From positions 196,920,403-196,984,402 of the forward strand of contig NC_088201.1 of the NCBI RefSeq assembly GCF_037126465.1: a stretch of DNA of 64,000 nucleotides, read 5' to 3'. Under the pieces are notes generated by a model, which saw nothing but the letters and a program-made list of their open reading frames with translations, was not told where the DNA came from and searched no databases. The translations under genes were made by a program, and so were the position numbers. The DNA is from Ornithodoros turicata (Eukaryota; Arthropoda; Arachnida; Ixodida; Argasidae). Shown piece by piece: positions 13,171-23,328 of this stretch (the first letter of the stretch is position 1; every line of letters starts with the position of its first letter).

Positions 13171-14845
13171 GCGTGTAATTTTTCGCTGCTCTTTTCTTAT
13201 TTTCTCTACTTTTTATGTAGAAGAAAGCCTCCTGCGTAAAAGCTGAATAGTGTTCTACCAGTGGAAGTGGGGTTGTTTGTTTGAGTTTGTTGGGTGTTCG
13301 ATATCTTGACGAAGTAAGCAGTGCTTAATTTTGAAGGTTTTTGAGCAGAAATGCTGGTATCTGAGCACGGAGTAGAAATTTCTATATTTCTCTGCTCCCT
13401 AAGAAAATTTGTACGTCGTTTTCCAAGCAGACCGCGTGTAGTTTACGCAAAATAGAAAAATGAAGTTCTGTATGCTCTATGATGATCCGCCGCAGGCTTA
13501 GGCCTTTTCCCCGATGAGCAGTGTTTTGTATGCCATGTCGCATGTCTGGACTTGTTCAGTAGTGTTGCAATTTTTACTCTTCGCTAATATCTTGTTGCTG
13601 TCGTCTTGTGTTAGACGTTGAGCTTCGTAGCGACGTGCGGTAACGCCACGATTATTCCTGAGCGCTCCGTGTGTTTTTTGCGTTGTCCTCTGTGCGTGCG
13701 TGTGCCTTTTTCCTGATTTGTGACGTCATCGTGGCATGTCTGGACTTGTTTAGCAGTGTTGCAATTCTTCCCGCTGCTAGTATGTTGTTGGTGTCATGTT
13801 GTGCTAGCCGCGTGGCGATGTGAGGTGACCTGAGGTCTCAAGCCTTTTCCCTGCTCACCTAAGGAAATTTGTGTATCCCTGTCCTGTGCTTTCTTTACGC
13901 AAGAGTAATGCGTCTGTGTATGTGGCACTATCAGATACCAGACATGAGTGTCTTTTTCTTGGTTTATTGGCATAATCTTCAGGTTTTTAAAGTCAAGCAA
14001 AAGTGCGTGTGATTTTTCGCTGCTCTTTTCTTATTTTCTCTACTTTTTATGTAGAAGAAAGCCTCCTGCGTAAAAGCTAAATAGTGTTCTACCAGTGGAA
14101 GTGGGGTTGTTTGTTTGATTTTGTTGGGTGTTCGATATCTTGACGAAGTAAGCAGTGCTTAATTTTGCAGGTTTTTGAGCAGAAATGCTGGTATCTGAGC
14201 ACGGAGTAGAAATTTCTATATTTTTCTGCTCCTTAAGAAAATTTGTACGTCGTTTTCCAAGCAGACCGCGTTTAGTTTACGCGAAGTAGAAAAATGAAGT
14301 TGTGTGTGCTCTATGATGATCCGCCGCGGGCTTAGACCTTTTCCCCGATGAGCAGTGTTTTGTATGCGATGTCGCATGTCTGTACTTGTTCAGTAGTGTT
14401 GCAATTTTTACCCTTCGCTAATATCTTGTGGCTGCCGTCTTGTGTTAGACGTTGAGCTTCGTAGCGATGTGCGGGTACGCTACGATTATTCCTGAGCGCT
14501 CTGTGTGTTTAATGCGTTGTCCTCTGTGCGTGCATGCGTGTGCTTTTTTTTCCCTGAGTTATGACGTCATATTGGCATGTCTGGACTTGTTTAGCAGTGT
14601 TGCAGTTCTTCCCGCTGCTAGTATGTTGTTGGTGTCATGTTGTGCTAGCCGCGTGGCGATGTGTGGTGACCTGAGGTCTTAAGCCTTTTCCCTGCTCACC
14701 TAAGGAAATTTGTGTATCCCTGTCCTGTGCTTTCTTTGCGCAAGGGCAATGCGTCTGTGTATGTGGCACTATCAGATACCAGACATGAGTGTCTTTTTCT
14801 TAGTTTATTAGCATATGCTTCAGGTTTTTTAAGTCAAGCACAAGT
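13171..14845. repeat. Two ~840-bp direct repeats in the right arm
   Basis: Units start at 13171 and 14005, and a third partial unit starts at 14846. Each begins with GCGTGTxATTTTTCGCTGCTC-like sequence followed by the same series of blocks. The left arm has one fewer, which accounts for most of the length difference between arms. Confidence 0.8.
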
Positions 14846-16466
14846 GCGCGCAGTTTTTCGCTGCTCTCTTCCTCAAATCACCGATTTTACGCAGAAGAAA
14901 GTCGCATGGTGCAGCTGAGAAGAGGGTTTCTCTGATTGTTTGTTAGATGCTGTTAGGAGCTCGGTATGTTGAGGAAGTCAGCTGTTAAAGGTATCCGTGA
15001 AGAAATGCTTGCATCTGAGCGCAGGATGGGAATTGCTGAAGCACGGCACCCTCAGTGTAAATTAATTATTTTGGATGTGAGTCTGCTTCACTGCATGACA
15101 AGGCTGAAATGGGAAGAGAGAAAAAATTGGAGCGCTTCATTAATAGCGATCCAAGTAATAGGGCAATTATAGTTTCCATAGAAAGTAGAATTTTAATGGG
15201 CTCCTAAAATTATAGTTTAGTTGTAGTTTTTCTAAACTGCAATGCAACAATCATTAATATAGTATAGGAATGCCATCGTGTTCCCGTAAAGGCGTTCTGT
15301 CTTGTGCTTTGGCCTGTGCGAATGGAACTTTGCTCCCGGCTTTCGCGCCTTTTTGCTCGCAATGCGCGAATGGAACTTTGCCCCCGGCTTTCGCGCCTTT
15401 TTGCTCACAGGTGTAGCCTCAGACAACGAATGGGTGAGCATAGAAAGGGTCATGTATTACATAAGCCTGGAGGTGATGTTGAGTGGTCTCACTTATTATT
15501 TTAAAAGAGCAGTGACAGTTTACTGTAATTCTAATGACCATGATGAGCCTTTGGGGGAAAATCGTTAATATGCGGGGTGCTTTTTTGTTGAATTTTAATG
15601 AGAGAATCAATGTCATTAAGAGTAGGACAAAGGAAATAATCTTGCGATTCAATGAATGATAGGAGTCTTTGCTGCTGTCTTCTTCTTCAGACAGGATGTG
15701 ATGACGTCACGCAGTCTGTAGCAATGCATTGACCGTTACTGGAAAAAAAGTGTAGCAATAGAAAGATGGTGTGTATTGCCGTGGACGGATTTATGATGAG
15801 CACTGTTTTTGAATAAGAGGAGTGCGTGTGCTTAGAAATAGTTTGATACTGGTTTTCTTCTTTGTTTCTTTTCGCTTTTTCCCCCCTTGTTGTCTGACAA
15901 ACATGCGCTGACATGCCTGGGCTTGTTCTGACATGCTTTCCTTCTACATGTAGCTTTTTTCTTTTTGTACAAGGAATATTCTTGACGATAGTGCTGGCTT
16001 GAATGGGAGTAGAGCTATTCTTAATAATTTTGCGATTCATTTAGTTGAGAGAGTAAACGCGAGGGGGACAGGTGTGTGACTTTATTCAGAAGGAACAAAG
16101 CATCATTATTCACTTAGCTGCATGGCTCTCGGCTGGGATGGACATGTCTTGCTGAACCATTATTTTTTCCCTCTACAGTAAGACTTTGGGAATGAAATGC
16201 TACAATCTCCTCTTGTCTATGGTGCTCTTCTGCAATAGTTCCCTATGCAATCATTATAGTAGAATAAAGGAAATAATCTTGGGATAGTGATTCAATAAAT
16301 AACAGGTCCCATGTCTAGAGTGTACGCGTCCTTGACCCACGCACCTGCATGATGACGTCATACCGCGAGACCATTGTTTCAGGTTGACCTTGTCTAGAGG
16401 AGCATTAGTGGAAAAAAACAGTGTAGCCCTGAGACAATAGGATGACGTCACGACCAATGACAACGG

Positions 16467-16480
16467 CCTGCAGGGGGCGC
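16467..16480 (+). promoter_or_regulatory. CTCF-like motif
   Basis: CCTGCAGGGGGCGC resembles the CTCF core (CCASYAGRKGGCR) and lies just after an ACCAATGA box. Its mirror copy in the left arm is at 9259-9272. Occupancy is inference. Confidence 0.4.
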
Positions 16481-17283
16481 AAGGATTCACTTCTCTCTTG
16501 GACACTGACGGGTCTGGACACGCAAATTCTGCTCCTGGTAATTGCGTTGGCCGTCAGTGGAAGAGCGTAGCTTCGGTGGGGTTCTGTCTGCCTCTGATCG
16601 GGTGCGGATGTGTGGTTCGTCACTGGTGAATGGTGTTCGACGATGCAGGTGGATTTTGTGATGAGCGGATTTACAATGAGGGAATGCTGTGAACGGGAAA
16701 AATGATGGTGAGTGTCTTTTTCACTCTGTTCAAGTGTTTGTTTGTTTTCCTCTGTTGCCCAGCAGTCGTACGATTTGTCCTGACGTGTCCTGACATGACC
16801 CGATATGCATGCTTTCCTTTGTTGACGCTTTGTATTTTTTCTGTTTTGACAAGGAACATTGTTGCCTTGACGATAGTGCTGCCCTGAGTTCTGCGCTCCT
16901 GGTTACCTGTACTCTGTGTTGATTTGTTGAGTGCCTAGTCCTCTTATTTGCCGTTGATGGAGCTACGTGTTAGGATATTTTGTTCTTTTGCAAGTCTCAT
17001 TTAGTAAGACTTTGGAATTCCTACGATCAGCTTTCATGCATAGTGCTCTTCTGCAATAGTTTCTTATTGAATCGTTATAGAAGAATAAAGGAAATAATCT
17101 TGGGATAGTGATTCAATAAATAATAGGTCCCCTGTCCAGAGCGTACGCGTCCTTGAGCCACGCAGCTGCATGATGACGTCATACCGTGGCTTCATTGCAG
17201 ATTGACCTTGTCTAGAGGAGCATTAGTGGAAAAAAACAGGGTAGCCCTGAGACAATAGAATGACATCACGACCAATGAGAACG

Positions 17284-17354
17284 GCCAGCAGGGGGCGAAG
17301 GAATGCTCTTCTTTCTTAGCCTCACGACCAATGAGAACGGCCAGCAGGGGGCGC
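17284..17354 (+). promoter_or_regulatory. Tandem CCAAT / CTCF-like motifs
   Basis: A ~57-bp direct repeat carries ACCAATGAGAACGG followed by CCAGCAGGGGGCG at 17284 and again, with a full match, at 17341-17354. Degraded mirror copies are at 8385-8398 and 8441-8454. The motifs point outward in both arms (minus strand on the left, plus strand on the right). Confidence 0.45.
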
Positions 17355-17813
17355 AGGAATGCTCTTCACTCTTAGCCTCTCGGAGGTGGTCGGTCCAGTG
17401 GGCGCTAGGAGCGCGTATGCGTAGCGGCCGCGGAGCGGCGTCCCAGTCAGTTTCCCGCTGGCTGGCTCGGAGAGCAGTCGCATCGGTCTGCGCTCCTGCT
17501 GTGGTGAGCTGATTTGTTGTGTAACTAATGCTTTCGCCAACTTTGTTCCCGCTTTGTTTGCGATTTTCGTGCCAGTGCACGTCGGGTGCTGGTTGCTGTT
17601 GTCCGGGCATCCCCGCCATTTTCAATCTTGTTCTGCCTTGGGAACGGGAGTAGCGCTGGTGTGATTCTTAATAATTTTGTTGTGAGATTAGTTGAGAAAG
17701 TAACCGCTAGGGGGTGCAGCTGCGAGGCTTTATACAGGAGAAGAAAACCATTACGAGTCAGTTCTCTGCCTGGCTGTCGGATAGAGCAGTCGCATCTTCT
17801 GCGCTCCTGTTGT

Positions 17814-17819
17814 GGTGGG
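17814..17819. repeat. Target-site duplication, left copy
   Basis: GGTGGG immediately before the Polinton terminus. Reading the terminus one base later would give an 8-bp duplication TGGTGGGA. The 6-bp reading with an AG start fits the known Polinton habit and is preferred. Confidence 0.85.
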
Positions 17820-17831
17820 AGTAGTATGGGA

Positions 17832-18003
17832 TCAGCTCAAGTATCCGGAAACTCACATCTTCGTCTGGACGCCATTAATTAGCAATTAGAGCTAATTGGG
17901 ACCCCCCACATTAATCAGGACCCACCAGGGAGTCATTACACTAATTGGGGATCATCTAAGACACGTCCAGACCACTGTGTGAGTTTCCGGCTACTTGAGC
18001 TGA
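17832..18003. repeat. Polinton left terminal hairpin
   Basis: A stem of about 40 bp begins TCAGCTCAAGTA and CCGGAAACTCACA, with its complement ending at 18003, and encloses a ~92-nt loop. The loop is shared with the giant palindrome's terminal hairpin, but the stem is not. Confidence 0.87.
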
Positions 18004-18370
18004 TAAAAAATAAAAAATAGGTAGAAAATAAAATAAGAAGATAGAAATAGAGTGGAGAGAAACAATTTATTCGAAAATCAACGATGCCGCGGCGAAGAAG
18101 CCGCTCCGGGGTGACCAGCGCCCGCCATGTTGGTAGTTTGCACCCAGCAGTTGCAGAGATCGACGACAGGTGGCCACTTAGTTGCACGGCATCACACCAG
18201 ATGGCGCCACCATCATAGCTCTAGACGAGAAAGACAGAACAAGACACTAGCGGCAGGTAAAAATGACAGCACTGCTAAGCAAGTCTACGCATGCGAGAGA
18301 AAAGGTCTAACCGCTACTGCTAAACAGAAAACAGTACACATCGGGGAAAAAGGCTTACGGGGACGATCGC

Positions 18371-18730
18371 TTAGGCCTAACCACAACACTACGCAGCTAA
18401 CACAAGGCGGGAACCACACATCGCTAAACATGCGTCAACAGGCTTGGACACCGCAAAACAAGTCTAAACATGCGAGAAAAGGCTTAACACGAGCGCGGTC
18501 AAATCACTCGTTGGTCACCGCTAAACACGGCAAACATACGAGGAAAGAGGCTTACGGGGACGATCGCTTAGGCCTAACCTCAACACTACGCAGCTAACAC
18601 AAGGCGGGAACCACACATCGCTAAACATGCGTCAACAGGCTTGGACACCGCAAAACAAGTCTAAACATGCGAGAAAAGGCTTAACACGAGCGCGGTCACC
18701 GCTAAACACGGTAAACATACGAGAAAAGGA
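18371..18730. repeat. ~190-bp tandem repeat inside the Polinton TIR
   Basis: Two copies, starting near 18371 and 18560, share blocks such as TAGGCCTAACC, CACTACGCAGCTAACACAAG and AAACAAGTCTAAACATGCGA. The mirror copies are near 32450-32830. Each unit includes a p53-type decamer pair read on the opposite strand. Confidence 0.82.
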
Positions 18731-19099
18731 GCGCGTCAAATCACTCACCTTTTCCCCCGTGGCAACTTCCAGGCAGAAACTGAGCGAGCGCGGAGAACAC
18801 ACGTCTGCTCTCTACGAGAGGCAGCCAGAAACTGAGCGAGCGCGCGGAGCGCACGTCCGTCTTCCGCGACGGTCCGAGAGAAACTGAGAGAGGCGACGCG
18901 CAGCGGCAGCTATGGATGCGCGCGCGCCCTCTGCTCCACCCGTCCGCGCATGCGCGCGCGCTGCTAGCTCCCTCTGCGCCGGCCGCGGGTGTTTTCGGTT
19001 TCGGCTCTCTGCTGCGCGCGCGCGCGCGCTCCTAGCGGCGACGGGTGGCTTTTCAGTTTCGCTTTCATTCTCCGTTCTTTGCGCGCGCGCGTTTATCTC

Positions 19100-19106
19100 T
19101 ATAAAG
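19100..19106 (+). promoter_or_regulatory. TATA box in left TIR
   Basis: TATAAAG lies 38 bp upstream of the first start codon (19144) of the left-end gene. The same box is mirrored in the right TIR, so each end carries an inward-firing promoter. Confidence 0.65.
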
Positions 19107-19143
19107 GCAGCGCGCACCGCGCTCGCGTCATCACTACGTGAAG

Positions 19144-19602
19144 ATGTTCAGCTACCACTCTTTACAAAATTGTTCCCGCACCCACGCTTCTTGGGAAGAA
19201 GTGGAGAAGGAATGTTTCAACGGCGAAAGTCCCCGCAACGAGCTCGTCATCACTGCTTTTCGCTACGTGATAGACATGGTAGGCTTTGGCAATATATGAG
19301 AGCTCTCGCCGGGGCCGCTGCAGGAGATGGTGCGTCGAATTTACGCCCGTTACAAGAACGTCTGCATAACGGTTCCGCACGGACCCCTGGGACTAGTGAG
19401 CGAATTTGTGAGCTTGTCCAACGCAGAATTCAACTACATCGCTGCAGACATCGTGGACCTTCTCGCTCGTGCCATCGCTCATATTAAGCACGCTCTACGG
19501 AAGCAGCGACATTTGCAAGCAGTCTACATCGCCAACTTTGTCACTGATTTATTGAAATACCACTTGGTTATTGACATGCAACGCATTAAACAGTCCGAAT
19601 AA
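19144..19602 (+). pseudogene. Accessory protein (FGxM family), in-frame stop
   Basis: The frame starting at ATG 19144 reads to a TGA at 19297-19299 after residue 51 and then continues open in the same frame to 19602. The product on both sides of the stop is clearly homologous, at matching spacing, to the intact 148-residue ORF at 44585-45031. Shared blocks are SWE-V, PRN, YV-DMV-FG, YKN-C, GPLGL and QAVYIA-F-TDLLK. A single nonsense change, possibly C-to-T in a CGA codon, would explain the break, although readthrough cannot be excluded. It is the first gene after the left TIR promoter. I recognise no domain; the sequence looks mostly helical and soluble. Function unknown. Confidence 0.8.
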
Positions 19603-19746
19603 CTTTGACGAGACTCTGTGTGTTCTTTCACTGAAACATCTTTATTGAATACATACAAAGGACTTGGTCGATAGATGCCTGCACCCTCCCTGACTTGCCT
19701 CAAGAGAAAGGATATGGGGTATCTTCATCGCAGCGTCGTCATTGCG

Positions 19747-19827
19747 CGGGTCACTGCACCAGCACGATGACGGAATGGTAATTCTTTTCGTACACCCATT
19801 CCGCTACCACACTGCCACGATGACCCG
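19747..19827. repeat. Imperfect hairpin between convergent genes
   Basis: CGGGTCA and CGGAATGG pair with CCATTCCG and TGACCCG across an AT-rich turn. It lies in the gap between the left-end gene (stop 19602) and the leftward polymerase (stop ~19922), where both transcripts should end. A role in 3' end formation is speculative. Confidence 0.5.
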
Positions 19828-19921
19828 TACTTCTCCTGTCTGCGAGAGAGAGAGAGAGAAGCATGTCTCGACTAGAACTTTTATTCTCGATTACATGCGC
19901 GTGCAGCTCTTTGTTCCGCGG

Positions 19922-22900
19922 TTACTCGATGCCTGACGACGACGCTCTCGGGCTCTCTTCCGGGTTTTCCGTTGCTGCACAAAGAGAGAGCACTATCGTA
20001 ATCCTATACGCGTCAAAACATAACAAAGCTTACCGTATTCGCAGCTCCCATAAGGGAAGGAGTGTACGGCATCCACGAGATAGCGCTTGTCGTCGTAGGG
20101 GACCAAGCTCTTCTTGAGTCTCGAAATGGTGTACATCGTTTGCTTTATACTCTGGATGGTGCACTGCTTCTGAGAGACCGCCTTTTCATTGAACAGAGAA
20201 TCTCGGTACACTTCGTGCAATAAATGTTTCCTCACCACGTCCTTCTTAACTCCTTTCTCTCGCGCGATCTGTTTGTGTGACCCAGCCAAGAGAATGCTGT
20301 ACATTTTCGCTCGGATGGCTACGACTTCCTGAATAACTCCACCCCCCGTCTCGTCTTTGAAGAACCCCATCTGGTTCGCGTGCTCGTCGTTGAAAAGCGG
20401 GTGGTCTGGCGGATAGGAAGACAGATCTAACTCACTCTCAATCTTCACCAGCTGCTCTTCCAGGCTTTCACACGTGAGAGAAAAAATTATGCTGTCCGTG
20501 TCGCTATAGATCAATTGCACTGGACATGACAAGCGAGAAAAGAGCGACTCGTAAATGAAGCTGTACATTCGGACTTTGGATATTTCTAGAATGGCGAAGC
20601 CCACGTAAAGGGGGTGCGTGCATTTGATGCGGCGCTGCTTCATCTCGTACAAGATGCACTTGTCACTCAGAATGAGAAAATGCTGACAGTCGATGGAGCT
20701 AGCTTTTCTGAGCGCGCTTTCTTTGTCGTAGGCTAGGGCATACCTTTTCATCCGTCTTACATTTTGTATCGTCTTACCGAACGTACTATTCGACATGGTT
20801 TTGTACAGAAGTCGCTCGAATTTCGTGGTCGCGGCATTCCTCAACGCGACGTTTCTCTGCACGAAGGTTCGCAAAAAGTTGTCTTGGCGGAACGAGGATG
20901 CTGTGAACACGTTTTATTTTCATGCCCAACCTCACGTACAGAGCGAGCAATGCATAATGAACGACGTAACGTTCGTTGTCGTAGCACGTCAGCAAGAGTT
21001 TCTTGGTGGGAGGGGCGTTCAGCGACAACGCATCTTTCAGGTGGCGTTGGTAGGGGGAGAGTTCGTTCTCGTCCACGCACCTGTGTTCGGGTGCCAGGGG
21101 AAAATCCCTGGTGAGTGCGTGCAGTTCTTCGGGATACGACAAGTCTACTACGTAGACGTAACCCACTTCCGAATCGTGAGGAATGTTGAGAAAATCGATC
21201 TCGCTCCCCCTCGAAGGATCGACCCACTCAAAGCCCCCTGTTGGGAGATGAAAAGTCATCGCGTAGGGGTACAAACTGTTCACGTCGAGGTACTGGATAA
21301 AAGTCTTTTCTTGCTGGGGATCGTAATCGTCGCACCCCTCGTGGTTAGCCCGACAGTATCTGTGGAAGCTGTTACAAATGCCTCCCCTGATTCCCTTCTC
21401 GATCGTTTCGTACATCTCTTGGTCGCTTATGAGCTCGAGTTTGACATTGGTGAGCTTCAAAGCGCTACTCCACGCGTAACTGGCGAGGGACACGGTGCGT
21501 AAGATATCTATCCCATCCGTCTCTAGCGCAATCTTTCTGAAATACAGCACGATGTCGCACAGCTGACAGGTGTCGAGCGTGACGTAGAGACGCGTGTAAT
21601 CTCCTAGGTCCTTGCATTTGAACAATTCGAAAATCTCGAGGGCGTACTGATAGTCCTCGTCCGTGATCTCTTCATCGTTTAGGTCACTTTTGAAAGCTTC
21701 CTTTGGCGGTAGTGCGGGCAAATTGTACGCTTCGAAACTGTCGACGAAGGTGTACGGGTAAATTCCCTTCTTGAGAAGCCGTCGGAAACGGTCACCAAAC
21801 ATTTGACGGGTGCAATGAAACGCACTCTCGCCACCGCTGGAGAGGAGCGTTTCTACCAGGTTAGACAACGAGAGGTTGAAAAACTGCGTGGTATCGCGGA
21901 AATGGAGCTCGCCAATATTGAAGCCTCGTATTTTTTCTGTGGTAGACGCTAAGATCCACGGTTCTCCCATATTTAGAACGTGCATATGGCGGTGAAGGGA
22001 GCTCAAATCGTACTGCAGGTTGTGCACGCACACGACGAGTTCTTTGGTGTTACGACACGTAAGGTTACACGTATCACACAGCGTCGCAACAAAATTCGAG
22101 GAACCGGGGTCTACGAAACGGGTGTGGTCGTGATGTGACACCTTCCGCGTATGTCGGTTAAATTCGCACCCGCAAAATTCGCAGTGCGTAGCGCTCGCGT
22201 GCCGAAAGTGGTCTTCCATACTCATGACCAACGTAGAGGGAAGACGGTTCAGCCTATCGATTTGTTCGCTAAATCGCTTGAGCGAGAGCAAGCATTTTTC
22301 TGCCGCGTTGGGTCCCAAATAGCCATCTACGTCCATTATTTTCCCATCACAACTTCTCACTAGCACGATGCTATACGAGCTCATCCTGTGCACACTCGAG
22401 GCGTCCTTAACGAGCGCGTCCTTTTCCAGTATGCTTTCCGTGTCCAACACCGCAAAATAGGGATAGGGATGCATGTACTGTATCTTGGTGAAGGAAACGC
22501 TCTCCCCCGCTTTTGTCATTTCGAGAATTACTTCGTTTACGTCTCGACACAAACGTTCGTGCTGCTCCAACGCCCCTCTCGTCCTATAACCGCTCGTGCA
22601 TTTCTCGCAATAAAAATAGTCACCTCGCCCCATGAAAGTGCTAAATTTTCGGATCCCATAGAAATGCTCCCTAACCTCGAGCAGGAGGACTTTGTCCTTA
22701 TAGAGCGTGCAGGGAACCCGTCCGGTAGATATCGAACTCGTCTGCTCGTCGAACACGTAGATGTACACGGAGATTTTGTTTTTTCTCTCCCACAGGGCAA
22801 TGTCTTCGTAAGTGACTGGGAAGCAGGGTGGCCAGTATGTTACACGCGTCTCCGGATTCGAAGGATTCATGTATTTGTGGTATCTAACATGAAGGTTTGG

Positions 22901-23293
22901 TTTGCTCCTCAACGGATGCAAGAGTGCCAGCACGCTATACTTGAAACACTCGTTTTCGTGATTCGGTGGAAGTTTGACGTTTGTGAGAGTCTTTGTTTTT
23001 TTCTTCAACATTTCGGGTAGCTCGATCGTGCACCCAATCCGCTTCGGTTTCAAACGCGTTAGTTTTAAGTCGACACATTGGACGTCGTTCGAGGTGAAAC
23101 CAGACCCTTCTCTCGCATAGTTTTCTACGCGTTGCGAGGATTCTGCGATAGCAGCATTTATCGCGTCTTCGATTTCTTGACGGTTATGAACCACTCTCAT
23201 GTGAAGGTTCACGTGAAGGAGATGAGAAGTCAACCCGTCGGCTCCGTCCTTAACCATGAGCGCTTTCGAGCACAGACAAAATTTGAAAGGCAT
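19922..23293 (-). pseudogene. Protein-primed DNA polymerase B, frameshifted
   Basis: Replicative polymerase of Polintons. The 835-residue upstream frame contains a C2HC finger (C229, C232, H245, C249), exonuclease motif I (D284, E286), a zinc cluster at about 371-413, exonuclease motif II NLQYD (about 425-429), an exonuclease III-like YVTLD (about 570-574) and polymerase motif A DVNSLYP (about 670-676). A shift of reading frame near 20890 moves the rest, with motif B (NSTFGKT) and motif C (YSDTDS), into another frame that runs to a stop at 19993. The downstream frame contains a plausible 59-bp intron (donor at 20033, acceptor ending 19975), which would end the protein at 19922. All catalytic motifs are present, so the break looks recent. 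The true N terminus is uncertain; see the acidic ORF upstream. Confidence 0.9.
19975..20033 (-). other. Putative 59-bp intron, 3' end of polymerase
   Basis: On the minus strand GGTAAGC opens and a CT-rich tract with TTTGTGCAG closes a 59-bp segment. Splicing it keeps the frame open for 17 more codons. The size matches the other proposed introns of this element (60 and 61 bp). Confidence 0.5.
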
Positions 23294-23328
23294 GGGATAT
23301 GCTTCGAGGACGGGCGTGATTACTGGAG

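Larger units (their letters stand above)
12711..17819. repeat. Right arm of the giant palindrome
   Basis: Reverse complement of 7927-12145 with mismatches and indels; it resumes at 33371 after the Polinton. It carries an extra ~840-bp direct-repeat unit and several TGACGTCA palindromes and paired decamers (see separate entries). Confidence 0.88.
17820..19132. repeat. Polinton left terminal inverted repeat
   Basis: Matches the complement of 32066-33364 to the boundary near TCATCA at 19132. It contains the terminal hairpin, an A-rich spacer, a ~190-bp tandem repeat, a GC-dinucleotide-rich stretch (about 18935-19030) and a TATA box. Small differences include a ~10-bp indel near 18105 (right-copy equivalent near 33072-33082). 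Confidence 0.93.

Noticed and set aside
18127..19487. ORFs of 83-191 residues inside the Polinton terminal repeats
   Set aside because: They run through tandem repeats and GC-dinucleotide stretches, have low-complexity Arg/Ala composition and appear identically in the mirrored repeat.
20786..21502. Plus-strand ORFs opposite the polymerase gene (for example 20795-21502)
   Set aside because: Antisense shadows of a strongly supported minus-strand gene.
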